A stretch of 14,189 bases of DNA from Calditrichaceae bacterium (GCA_030592985.1 JAUVIB010000040.1:1-14189), one strand, 5' to 3'. Shown: positions 1-6,705, numbered from the stretch's first letter. Numbers and translations: made by a program. The notes: generated by a model from the letters alone, not told the origin.

Positions 1-435
1 GCCTATACCCCAGGCAAAAGCAGTTCCATTCTTGTTGTCGAGTTCGGTACCTGTAATTTGTTTATCTGTATTCCAGAAAATCGCTCCGGCTTTTGCAAAA
101 ATATCCACAATAGCAATTTCGAATCTTCCGAGTACATAAACATCCCAACCGGTTGTTTTTGAGCTTAGCGCTATATCGTTTACATTGTTTTTAACGTTGC
201 CAAAATCACGATAACCGCCTTCAATTCCGAGAAAGCCATCACCTCTAAAGCCCCCGAAAAACTTATAGCCAAAATCGCTGTCATTTAATTTTAATGTATT
301 GCCTTCTATGTCGGATAATTCCGTATTAACATAGGAAGGTCCCATTCCTGCCCCTAAATACAATCCGGAACCTCCGGCAAAAACCATAAACGGGACAAAC
401 AATAACATTAATAAAAGAACACTTTTTTTAAACAT
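1..435 (-). CDS. Outer-membrane beta-barrel protein, C-terminus cut off by the window edge
   Basis: This minus-strand frame stays open for 145 codons from 435 to the left edge, where the gene is cut. The N-terminus (MFKKSVLLLMLLFVPFMVFA, then GGSG) is a clear Sec signal peptide, with likely cleavage after VFA. The mature part alternates hydrophobic and polar residues and is rich in Gly and aromatic residues (LYLGAGMGP, YKFFGGFRGDGFLGIEGGYR, WDVYVLGRFEIAIVDIFAKAG). This is typical of the OmpA/OmpX/Ail-like 8-stranded 'outer membrane protein beta-barrel' families. The ATG at 435 is preferred because a GGAG lies 9 nt before it. An in-frame ATG at 450 has no ribosome binding site and would spoil the signal peptide. 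It is transcribed divergently from the downstream operon. The exact ligand or function cannot be told; a structural or adhesion-type porin-like barrel is the general expectation. Confidence 0.8.
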   Translation of the reverse strand, partial: MFKKSVLLLMLLFVPFMVFAGGSGLYLGAGMGPSYVNTELSDIEGNTLKLNDSDFGYKFFGGFRGDGFLGIEGGYRDFGNVKNNVNDIALSSKTTGWDVYVLGRFEIAIVDIFAKAGAIFWNTDKQITGTELDNKNGTAFAWGIG

Positions 436-470
436 ATTAATTTTCTCCATAGTTGCTAAATAATTTATAT

Positions 471-499
471 AAAATACGTAAAAAAAGTAAAATTATCAA
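471..499 (-). promoter_or_regulatory. Candidate sigma70-type promoter for the outer-membrane protein gene
   Basis: Read on the minus strand, TTGATA (499-494) and TATTTT (476-471) are separated by 17 nt. Transcription would start near 464 and leave a leader of about 30 nt before the ATG at 435. The DNA is very AT-rich, so chance matches are easy. The position and spacing are what support this call. Confidence 0.35.
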
Positions 500-536
500 G
501 ATTAAGCGCAGACATCTTTAAAAAGGGGTGATATTA

Positions 537-722
537 TTATTTCTCTTCGATCTCATTTGTTAGTTTCCCGGCATTATATAATTTTCTTAGGGCTTCAATG
601 CGAAGCTGTATGCGCTGAAACTGCCCGGTTCTTATCTCAATATAAAATCTACCTGTTTTTGAAAGAATTTATAGAAATGCTGCTATAAACTGATAAAAAT
701 CCGGGTTTTTAGGAAATAATTT
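537..722 (-). pseudogene. Possible gene remnant with an in-frame stop in the divergent intergenic region
   Basis: On the minus strand, one frame reads LFPKNPDFYQFIAAFL, then UAA (671-669), then 43 further sense codons up to a double TAA beginning at 539. The second part includes GRFYIEIRTGQFQRIQLR and ends in a charged helical stretch (IEALRKLYNAGKLTNEIEEK). The composition looks like real protein, but the second part has no ATG, GTG or TTG start and the first part has a stop (725-723) just upstream. I do not recognise a family. It could be the decayed 3' end of a lost gene or a chance open stretch. Confidence 0.25.
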
Positions 723-754
723 TTATAAAGTTTTTTCAAATGAGATTATGAGCA

Positions 755-766
755 TTCAAATTTGAA
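755..766. promoter_or_regulatory. 12-bp perfect palindrome upstream of the sugar-transport operon, possible operator
   Basis: TTCAAATTTGAA is a perfect dyad 60 nt upstream of the lipoprotein ATG. A TTGAAA at its right half overlaps where a -35 element could sit. It could be a repressor site for the operon, but short AT-rich palindromes also occur by chance. Confidence 0.2.
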
Positions 767-825
767 AAGAATCGATAAAATAAGTAAACTATATTAATAA
801 TTATTTTACTGTTTTAGGAGGATTT

Positions 826-2070
826 ATGCCAAATAAATCACAGGCTACATATTTACTACTGATTACAATTATATTAATTTCGTGTACATCAAAACAAGAG
901 GATGTTGGGAAAATGGTGGAATATAAAAAAGGCCAGTTCGGTTATGATGTTAATTTTTTAAAAAATTATGATAAACCTATCATCCTAAAAGATAAATCTA
1001 ATAATGCCCAGGTCATCGTTTCTCCAAAATATCAGGGAAAAGTATTTACCAGTACGGCGGATGGAGCGAGTGGAATAAGCTTTGGCTGGATTAACTATGA
1101 ATTATTTAAAACAGAAGAAATTCAAAAACATATTAATGCTTATGGAGGAGAAGAGCGTTTATGGCTTGGACCGGAAGGCGGCCAGTTTTCAATATTTTTT
1201 AAAAAAGGAACCGAAATGGTTTTTGATAATTGGAACACACCTCCCGCTATTGATACAGAAGCGTTTATCTCCGTTTTTCAGTCAGAGAATAAAGTTTCCA
1301 TGCAGAAAGATATGACTTTAGAGAATTATTCCGGAACCAAATTTAATATTAAGATAAATCGTGATGTACATTTACTAAGTAACCATAATATCGAAAGTTT
1401 ACTCGATGTTAAATTACCTGTTTCCGCGAAAAGTGTTGGTTATGAAACAATTAATATAATTACGAATACAGGTGACTTAGAGTGGACACAAAAGAGTGGA
1501 ACCGTTTGTATCTGGATATTGGGGATGTATAAACCATCCGATAAAATGACCGTGGTTATTCCCTATGAAAAGGGGGATAAGGCCCGCTTGGGGGAAATAG
1601 CTACAACAGATTATTTTGGTGAGATACCATCTGACAGGATATTGATGAAAGACGGTTATTTGTTTTTTAAAGCAGATGGGAAAAAGCGAAGTAAGCTTGG
1701 TTTGACTCCCCACAGAGCGAAGAAAATTGCGGGAAGTTATGATGCTGTTAATAATATTTTAACGGTTATACAATATTCTGTTGATAAAAATGCAAATGGA
1801 TATAGCAATCAATTATGGGAAATTCAAGAAGAGCCGTTTAATGGCGATGTTGTCAATAGCTATAACGACGGACCCTTAAGTGACGGTAGTCAGCTTGGCC
1901 CTTTTTATGAATTAGAAAGTTCCTCTCCCTCAGCCTTATTAAAGCCGGGTGAGAAGTTAAAACATGTACAGCGCACTTTCCATTTTATAGGAGAGAAAGA
2001 GGCTCTTGATACCATAGCAGTTAAAGTTTTTGGGATTGGTATAAATGAGATTTCAGCAGCTTTAAAATAA
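826..2070 (+). CDS. DUF6786-like lipoprotein, first gene of a sugar ABC transporter operon
   Basis: A 414-residue protein with a lipoprotein signal peptide: a hydrophobic stretch at residues 8-19 ends in the lipobox LISC, with the modified Cys at 20. The conserved-looking core near residues 86-125 (FGWINYELF, HINAYGGEERLWLGPEGGQ, FSIFF) and the following NTPPAIDTEAF match my recollection of the DUF6786 family, found mainly in Bacteroidota-type genomes. The biochemical function of that family is not known to me. The start is supported by AGGAGG at 816-821, 4 nt before the ATG. A sugar-binding lipoprotein gene follows after 16 nt, so it probably acts on or binds the carbohydrate handled by the importer, at the periplasmic face of a membrane. 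A mutarotase-like or sugar-binding role is a guess from context only. No truncation or unusual codon use was seen. Confidence 0.75.
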   Translation: MPNKSQATYLLLITIILISCTSKQEDVGKMVEYKKGQFGYDVNFLKNYDKPIILKDKSNNAQVIVSPKYQGKVFTSTADGASGISFGWINYELFKTEEIQKHINAYGGEERLWLGPEGGQFSIFFKKGTEMVFDNWNTPPAIDTEAFISVFQSENKVSMQKDMTLENYSGTKFNIKINRDVHLLSNHNIESLLDVKLPVSAKSVGYETINIITNTGDLEWTQKSGTVCIWILGMYKPSDKMTVVIPYEKGDKARLGEIATTDYFGEIPSDRILMKDGYLFFKADGKKRSKLGLTPHRAKKIAGSYDAVNNILTVIQYSVDKNANGYSNQLWEIQEEPFNGDVVNSYNDGPLSDGSQLGPFYELESSSPSALLKPGEKLKHVQRTFHFIGEKEALDTIAVKVFGIGINEISAALK

Positions 2071-2086
2071 AAAAAGGAGTTTGTAA

Positions 2087-3073
2087 ATGAGATTTATAAT
2101 TTTTATAGTAATGGGTTTGCTTTTTTATTCATGTAATTCCGGCAGTAAAGATAATGGAAAGAAAACAATTTCTGTAATCCCGAAAGGTACAACCCAAGTC
2201 TTTTGGCAGTCTGTCCATGCAGGGGCAATTAAGGCCGGAAAAGAAGAAGGTATTAATGTGGTTTGGATCGGACCCGAGAAAGAAGATGACCGCCAGCAGC
2301 AAATTGCACTTATAGATAATCAGATAATGAATGAAGTAGACGGTATTGTACTTGCTCCGCTGGATGAAATGGCTTTGCGTCGTTCAGTAAGAGCAGCCGT
2401 AAAAAAGAATATTCCTGTTGTAATTATGGATTCAGGCCTCAAAGATTCTGAAGATGTATATTCCAGTTTTGTGGCAACTGATAATTTTGAAGGCGGGCGT
2501 ATGGCTGCCAGAGAAATAGGTAAGTTATTAAACGGTAAGGGAAAAGTTGTTGTTTTACGTTTTGTGGAAGGTTCTGCCAGCACAGAAAAACGCGCTAATG
2601 GCTTTTTAGAAGGTATAAAAGAATTTCCCGGGATTGAGGTAGTGAGCGATGAACAGTATGCCGGAGCTACGAAATCCACCGGACAGCAGACCAGTGAAAA
2701 TCTTTTATTACGTTTTAGAGACGATAGCGGCAATTTGACCTTTGACGGTGTTTTTTGCACCAACGAATCCTCAACACATGGAATGATGTTGGCTTTGCGC
2801 CGTTTACAGTTAGCTAAAAAAGTTAAATTTATCGGATTTGACTCTTCTGATCCTTTAATTAGTGGTTTAAAAAATGGTGAAATCCAGGGAATCATTATTC
2901 AAAACCCCTTTAAAATCGGCTATCTTGGTGTTAAAACAATATGGGATGTTTTACAGAAAAAGAAAGTAGCAAAAAGAATCGATACCGGTGTTGCTTTTTT
3001 AACGCTTGAAAATTTGAATGATCCTGAAATTATGGAAATTATCTATCCGGATTTAGATAAATGGCTGAAGTAA
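2087..3073 (+). CDS. Sugar ABC transporter substrate-binding lipoprotein, ribose/galactose type (Peripla_BP_4)
   Basis: 328 residues. The signal peptide ends in the lipobox LFYSC (Cys16), so the binding protein is probably lipid-anchored rather than free in the periplasm. The two-lobed type I fold is visible: TTQVFWQSVHAGAIKAGKEE (35-54) starts the first lobe, then DGIVLAPLDEMAL (85-97), VVIMDSG (111-117), STEKRANGF (165-173), GVFCTNESS (221-229) and FIGFDSSD (248-255), then IIIQNP (269-274). By motif position D115, R169, N226, D252 and Q272 look like ligand contacts of ribose-binding proteins. The Arg that follows the first Asp in RbsB is Ser116 here, so the ligand may not be ribose. The ribosome binding site is AGGAG at 2075-2079, 7 nt before the ATG. 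The last 13 nt overlap the ATPase gene, which suggests translational coupling. Confidence 0.88.
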   Translation: MRFIIFIVMGLLFYSCNSGSKDNGKKTISVIPKGTTQVFWQSVHAGAIKAGKEEGINVVWIGPEKEDDRQQQIALIDNQIMNEVDGIVLAPLDEMALRRSVRAAVKKNIPVVIMDSGLKDSEDVYSSFVATDNFEGGRMAAREIGKLLNGKGKVVVLRFVEGSASTEKRANGFLEGIKEFPGIEVVSDEQYAGATKSTGQQTSENLLLRFRDDSGNLTFDGVFCTNESSTHGMMLALRRLQLAKKVKFIGFDSSDPLISGLKNGEIQGIIIQNPFKIGYLGVKTIWDVLQKKKVAKRIDTGVAFLTLENLNDPEIMEIIYPDLDKWLK

Positions 3074-4578
3074 GTAGTGGAAATTCAAAATCAGTAACAC
3101 CAAGATTCTCAATGTCGGGGATATGTAAAACCTTTGGTGCAACAACAGCCTTGGATAATGTCGGCTTTGAAGTGTTCCCTGGTGAGGTTCACGCGTTAGT
3201 CGGGGAAAACGGAGCCGGAAAGAGTACGCTAATGAAAATCCTATCTGGGGCTATTAAAGCTGATAAAGGAGAGATGTTTATTGATGGTCTTTCCTTCAAA
3301 CCCTCTAATCCACTTGATGCCCGTCGTTATGGAATTGGAATGATCTATCAGGAGCTGTCTTTGGTGCTGCATCTCACCGTTGAAGAAAATATTTTTCTTG
3401 GAGTGGAACCTCTCAAATTTGGATTATTGAATAGGGATGAGATTCATAAACGTTCAAAAAAAGCGATAAATATATTCAATCACCCTGAAATAATGCCGAA
3501 CACTCGTGTGGCTGATCTTTCCATCGGTGCAAGACAGCTAGTAGAAATAGGACGCGCTTTGGCCGCCGGTGTTAAAATCCTGATATTTGATGAACCTACA
3601 AGTAGTTTAAGTCAGCACGATGCCGAACGCCTGTTTGAATTAATTGGCCGCTTAAAAAAGCAAAATATTGCTATAGTCTATATTTCTCATTTTTTAGAAG
3701 AAATAAATAGAATCTCTGACAGGATTACTATTTTGCGAGATGGGAAATCTGTTTCTACCAACAAGGTATCTGATGTAAATGAAGATGATATTATTAAGAT
3801 GATGATTGGGCGGGATGTAGAAGATATCTATGTCCGTTCTACACGAAAAAGAGGGGAATTACTACTCAAAACAGAAAATATTAAAGGTGAATTAAATCCG
3901 GAGTCAGCTTCAATTGAATTATATCGTGGAGAAATTCTGGGAATATTTGGTCTTGTTGGTGCCGGAAGGACTGAGTTTTTACGTATTCTTTTCGGATTGG
4001 ATGAAATTAAGTCTGGTACCATTAGGATTAAAAGCTATTCAGGCTATGGTTTACCGGTTGCCCGCTGGAAACAAGGTATCGGTTATGTGAGTGAGAATCG
4101 AAAAGAAGAGGGATTAGCTCTTGATATGAATATCGCCGACAATATTACTCTTTCGAAATATGAGAATTTTGGACATTTTGGCATGATTTTAAAAAAGAAT
4201 CAGTATTCTGCGGTCGAAGATATGATTAAATATTTTGATATACGTTGTTCGGGGCCTGGACAATCCATAAAAGATTTGTCAGGTGGAAACCAGCAAAAAG
4301 CGGCATTATCACGCCTTTTATATCATGATGTAGATATTTTATTATTGGATGAACCAACACGTGGAATAGATGTGGGTTCAAAGACCAAAATCTATCATAT
4401 CCTGGATAATCTGGTATCAGGGAATAACCCAAAAGGAATAATATTAATTAGCAGTTATCTTCCTGAATTGCTTGGAATCTGTGATAGAATCGCGGTTATG
4501 TCTCAAGGGAAATTATCTGATTCAATGGAAGTTTCCAATACTGATGAACATAAAATTATGCAATTGGCAATCGGATAA
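3061..4578 (+). CDS. Sugar ABC transporter ATP-binding protein with two ATPase domains (RbsA/MglA type)
   Basis: 505 residues, the usual length for the CUT2 double ATPase. Domain 1 has Walker A GENGAGKST (48-56), Q-loop Q97, a signature-like LSIGARQ (153-159), Walker B ILIFDEPTSSL (173-183) and switch His210. Domain 2 is degenerate at Walker A (GLVGAGRTE, 297-305, no GKS/T) but keeps signature LSGGNQQK (406-413) and Walker B ILLLDEPTRGID (426-437). It has Ser in place of the switch His (ISSYLPEL, 463-470). This asymmetric pattern is normal for RbsA/MglA, where the second site is catalytically impaired. It powers import through the downstream permease. The start overlaps the binding-protein stop and has no clear Shine-Dalgarno, so translation is probably coupled. 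The transported sugar cannot be read from the ATPase. Confidence 0.93.
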   Translation: MAEVSSGNSKSVTPRFSMSGICKTFGATTALDNVGFEVFPGEVHALVGENGAGKSTLMKILSGAIKADKGEMFIDGLSFKPSNPLDARRYGIGMIYQELSLVLHLTVEENIFLGVEPLKFGLLNRDEIHKRSKKAINIFNHPEIMPNTRVADLSIGARQLVEIGRALAAGVKILIFDEPTSSLSQHDAERLFELIGRLKKQNIAIVYISHFLEEINRISDRITILRDGKSVSTNKVSDVNEDDIIKMMIGRDVEDIYVRSTRKRGELLLKTENIKGELNPESASIELYRGEILGIFGLVGAGRTEFLRILFGLDEIKSGTIRIKSYSGYGLPVARWKQGIGYVSENRKEEGLALDMNIADNITLSKYENFGHFGMILKKNQYSAVEDMIKYFDIRCSGPGQSIKDLSGGNQQKAALSRLLYHDVDILLLDEPTRGIDVGSKTKIYHILDNLVSGNNPKGIILISSYLPELLGICDRIAVMSQGKLSDSMEVSNTDEHKIMQLAIG

Positions 4579-4603
4579 AACTAATTAAAAAAGGATTAAT
4601 ATT

Positions 4604-5563
4604 GTGATAAAGAAGTATTTGAATAAGTTGGGTCCCTTTTTTGCGTTGTTTTTAGTTTATATTTTCTTTGTTATTTTAAATTCAAAAATTACCAGTTTTG
4701 CTGCTTTAGAGACAATGGTACAGCAATCGGTTATTGTCGGGATTGCCGCTATCGGGATGACCCTGGTGATTATATCAGGAGGGATAGATCTTTCTGCCGG
4801 TTCAATCATTGCTTTTGCATCGGTTGTGGTTGCTGCGCTAATGCAATTTCTGGGATGGCCGCCTTACCTTGCTGCCATTGGCGGAATCCTTTCCGGGGCT
4901 CTATGGGGTATGATGAATGGTTTACTCATATCTCGGTTTAAGCTTGTACCGTTTATTGTTACATTGGGCTCATTACTCGTAGTGCGTGGATTTGCTAAAG
5001 GAATTGCTAAGAGTATGCCGATTAATGTTGAGCCATCCTGGATGAGTGACTTATTAGCGTCCTTACCTGTCGGACAGAAATGGATGCTGTTTCCACCGGG
5101 TGCCTGGATAATGATTGTATTAGCAATACTTATCGCAGGAATGTTAAAATATATGCGTATCGGCCGGCATATTGTGGCTATCGGTTCCAATGAAGAGACT
5201 GCCCGTTTATGCGGTATTGCCGTTGAAAAAGTTAAAGTAATTGTCTATTCTCTCGCCGGCGCTTTTGCAGGTTTAGCGGGCTTAATGATGATGTCCTATC
5301 AGGAACAAGGCGACCCTACCGGAGCCGTAGGCCTCGAGCTTGATGTAATTGCCGCCGTTGTTATTGGTGGTGGGAGCCTTTCAGGTGGAGAAGGGTCAGT
5401 ATTAGGAAGTTTAATTGGAGCGATGATTATGACAGTAATTCGTACGGGCAGCCAGCTTAATGGTTGGCCCACCTGGGTTACTCAGGTGGTTACCGGAATT
5501 GTGATTGTCATCGCGGTTGCCGTAGACCGTTATCGTCACATGAAAACAGTACAAGCTGGATAA
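4604..5563 (+). CDS. Sugar ABC transporter permease (RbsC type, BPD_transp_2), GTG start
   Basis: 319 residues, a typical RbsC length, with about 8-10 hydrophobic segments beginning at residues 11-27. Family landmarks are IISGGIDLSAGSI (56-68), the cytoplasmic coupling segment GRHIVAIGSNEETARLCGI (187-205) and the glycine-rich ELDVIAAVVIGGGSLSGG (245-262). It would form the homodimeric channel of the importer with the ATPase 25 nt upstream. The start is GTG, supported by AAGGAT at 4591-4596 with 8 nt between the GGA and the GTG. No other start in the area has a ribosome binding site. It is the last transporter gene; only one permease gene is present, as expected for this class. Confidence 0.92.
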   Translation: MIKKYLNKLGPFFALFLVYIFFVILNSKITSFAALETMVQQSVIVGIAAIGMTLVIISGGIDLSAGSIIAFASVVVAALMQFLGWPPYLAAIGGILSGALWGMMNGLLISRFKLVPFIVTLGSLLVVRGFAKGIAKSMPINVEPSWMSDLLASLPVGQKWMLFPPGAWIMIVLAILIAGMLKYMRIGRHIVAIGSNEETARLCGIAVEKVKVIVYSLAGAFAGLAGLMMMSYQEQGDPTGAVGLELDVIAAVVIGGGSLSGGEGSVLGSLIGAMIMTVIRTGSQLNGWPTWVTQVVTGIVIVIAVAVDRYRHMKTVQAG

Positions 5564-5602
5564 AATAGTTTAGTAATAATATTTGTATTAGGGGGAAAAG
5601 AA

Positions 5603-5743
5603 ATGGCAAATGATTCAAGGACATATTTCTTCGGAGCCCTTTTAATTAATTCGGAGATAATTGAAAAAAGGTTAAGGAGAAATTGTGATGAAGATAGTAA
5701 TAGAATATTGTGTCGTTTGAAACTTCTATCCAAGGGCTGCTAG
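5603..5743 (+). CDS. Small 46-residue ORF of unknown function overlapping the selenoprotein gene
   Basis: An ATG at 5603 is preceded by an excellent Shine-Dalgarno (AGGGGG at 5590-5595, 7 nt spacer) 39 nt after the permease stop. The frame encodes 46 residues beginning MANDSRTYFFGALLINSE, then a basic and Cys-containing tail ending LLSKGC, with TAG at 5741-5743. It is in a different frame from the selenoprotein that starts at 5688, and its stop codon falls inside the SECIS-like hairpin. I recognise no family. It could be a real small protein, a leader peptide that brings ribosomes to the selenoprotein start, or the beginning of a gene destroyed by deletion. Confidence 0.35.
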   Translation: MANDSRTYFFGALLINSEIIEKRLRRNCDEDSNRILCRLKLLSKGC

Positions 5744-5912
5744 TTTAGCAGAAAAATTAAAGAAGAGTTTCTCATATTCAATCGATTTAAAAAAAAGTAG
5801 CGGTGGAAGATTTGAAATTACATTTAATGATCAATTGGTTTTTTCAAAAGCGGAACTTGATCGTTTTCCGGAAGACGGGGAAGTCGAAGCGCTTATAAAA
5901 AAACTTAAATAA
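5688..5912 (+). CDS. selW: SelW/Rdx-family selenoprotein with in-frame UGA (Sec) in a CxxU motif
   Basis: Reading through TGA at 5718-5720 as selenocysteine gives 74 residues, MKIVIEYCVVU then NFYPRAASLAEKLKK, ending at TAA 5910-5912. This matches the SelW/SelT/SelH (Rdx) thioredoxin-like family: beta strand, Cys8-x-x-Sec11, N-[FY]-x-PRA, then SSGGRFEITFNDQLVFSK (37-54) and RFPEDGEVEALI (59-70). These are the hallmark SGG-FE and F-SK/RFPE motifs of bacterial members, and length and ends agree with the family. The start is fixed by AAGGAG at 5674-5679, 8 nt before the ATG; GTG at 5685 is an in-frame alternative. Codons on both sides of the UGA keep family motifs, which argues against a decayed gene. 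The nearby Nudix gene ends in TGA, so TGA is a normal stop here. The likely role is thiol/selenol redox chemistry in the cytoplasm; partners are unknown. It lies 124 nt after the permease gene, probably in the same transcript. Confidence 0.9.
5737..5751 (+). promoter_or_regulatory. Bacterial SECIS-like hairpin downstream of the Sec UGA
   Basis: CTGCTA (5737-5742) and TAGCAG (5746-5751) pair perfectly around the loop GTT. Alternatively, 5 bp close a five-base loop AGTTT. The loop begins 22 nt after the UGA. As I recall, bacterial SECIS elements bind SelB through a short stem whose small apical loop has a G in its first two positions, roughly 16-37 nt after the UGA. This hairpin fits, and it lies inside the coding sequence as it must in bacteria. 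Confidence 0.75.
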
Positions 5913-5944
5913 TAATTCCTATGCTATTTTTCCTAAGACTAGTA

Positions 5945-6138
5945 ATCTATATAGTATCTGAACAAAAACAGTTAATCAATAAAAAATGTAGCATAACGGT
6001 GTCATTGCGAGAAGCGTAAGCAACGAAGCAATCCCAATAAAAAACACGGTTACATCTCCAAAAAAAGATTGCCACGCCGGGATGAATCCCGACTCGAAAT
6101 GACGAAAAATGTACTTTTCGTTCAGGCACTATATAGAT
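5945..6138. mobile_element. MITE-like non-autonomous element with 24-bp imperfect terminal inverted repeats
   Basis: The left end (5945-5968, starting ATCTATATAGT and followed by ATCTGAACAAAAA) is an inverted copy of the right end (6115-6138), with 21 of 24 positions matching. The 194-bp element encodes no credible protein. Its centre is a further inverted repeat of a widespread intergenic type. Immediate flanks give no clear target duplication at these ends. An 11-bp direct repeat TAGTAATCTAT at 5940-5950 and 6218-6228 brackets a slightly larger segment. The element separates the selenoprotein gene from the Nudix gene and, transcribed, would fold into a long hairpin that could end or stabilise the upstream transcript. 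No transposase is present in the window. Confidence 0.6.
6001..6103. repeat. Nested palindromic intergenic repeat (GTCATTGCGAG ... CTCGAAATGAC)
   Basis: The outer arms GTCATTGCGAG (6001-6011) and CTCGAAATGAC (6093-6103) pair with one mismatch. Inner arms GCAATC (6028-6033) and GATTGC (6067-6072) pair exactly. GGGAT/ATCCC (6079-6083 and 6086-6090) form a small hairpin. The pattern 'GTCATTGCGAG...GAAGCAATC...GATTGCCACG...ATGAC' is one I recall from intergenic regions of many unrelated bacteria, usually in many copies per genome. It often yields spurious short ORFs, and a false 60-codon minus-strand ORF occurs here. Confidence 0.7.
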
Positions 6139-6226
6139 GAAATCTTTAAAAAATAACGATGTATGGTTTTCGTGTTCATATTATCGAATAGCGAGCAAGG
6201 AAATCTATTAAAGAAAATAGTAATCT

Positions 6227-6667
6227 ATGATGAAAAATAATAAAAATACCCAGTTTGAATTTCCACAAATTGCCGTGGGCGCTGTAGTCTTTAATTCGGC
6301 TGGGGATGTTTTATTAGTAAAACGGAAAAACGAGCCATCAAAGAATAAGTGGACGATTCCGGGTGGGCGGATTCAGGCAGGTGAAACATTGGACCAGGCG
6401 GTTGAACGTGAAATATTTGAAGAAACAGCGCTAAAAATAAAAGCAGGTAATATAATTTATACCTTTGAGCTCATAGAAAAAAATGACGATGGTAAAATAA
6501 AATTTCACTACATAATAATTGATCTCGAGGCCGATTATATTTCAGGAGAACCGCGAGCCGATGATGATGCCCTGGAAACCGGATGGATATCTAAAAAAAC
6601 ATATTCCACTCTTGACGTAAATCACTCAACCAGGAAATTATTGAATGATAAATATAACTTTGGCTGA
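6227..6667 (+). CDS. Nudix hydrolase (MutT/ADP-ribose pyrophosphatase-like)
   Basis: 146 residues, a single Nudix domain. The Nudix box runs from Gly47 to Leu69: GRIQAGE (47-53), seven residues, then REIFEETAL (61-69). The metal-binding Glu residues 62, 65 and 66 and the Arg are kept; the usual last Gly is Ala68. PQIAVGAVVFNSAGDVLLVK (13-32) is the typical first strand pair, and KWTIPGGR (41-48) leads into the box. Such enzymes cleave nucleoside diphosphates linked to another moiety, using Mg2+; the substrate cannot be read from the sequence. The start is ATG at 6227 or the adjacent ATG at 6230; neither has a strong ribosome binding site (AAGGAA at 6197 is too far). It ends in TGA. The MITE-like element lies just upstream, so its original promoter may have been altered. 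Confidence 0.9.
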   Translation: MMKNNKNTQFEFPQIAVGAVVFNSAGDVLLVKRKNEPSKNKWTIPGGRIQAGETLDQAVEREIFEETALKIKAGNIIYTFELIEKNDDGKIKFHYIIIDLEADYISGEPRADDDALETGWISKKTYSTLDVNHSTRKLLNDKYNFG

Positions 6668-6705
6668 TTTGATTGTTGTTACCGGGAAGATATTAAAGAT
6701 AATTG

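Larger units (their letters stand above)
436..825. other. Divergent intergenic region between the beta-barrel gene and the sugar-transport operon
   Basis: About 390 nt of AT-rich sequence separate two divergently transcribed genes. It should hold both promoters. Apart from the minus-strand promoter, the possible remnant at 537-722 and the 12-bp palindrome at 755-766, I see no RNA gene, terminator or riboswitch-like structure. No convincing -35/-10 pair was found for the plus-strand operon. Confidence 0.5.

Noticed and set aside
2320..2895. 191-codon minus-strand ORF inside the binding-protein gene
   Set aside because: Antisense shadow of a gene with clear family motifs; Ser/Pro/Lys-rich composition without recognisable domains.
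5718..5720. TGA as sense codon through an alternative genetic code, or as a nonsense mutation in a dead gene
   Set aside because: The Nudix gene ends in TGA at a normal length and Trp is coded by TGG throughout, so a reassigned code is unlikely. The downstream part of the gene keeps all family motifs and a SECIS-like hairpin, which argues against decay.
5947..6129. 60-codon minus-strand ORF
   Set aside because: It lies entirely within the MITE-like element and is a translation of the palindromic repeat; no ribosome binding site or family pattern.
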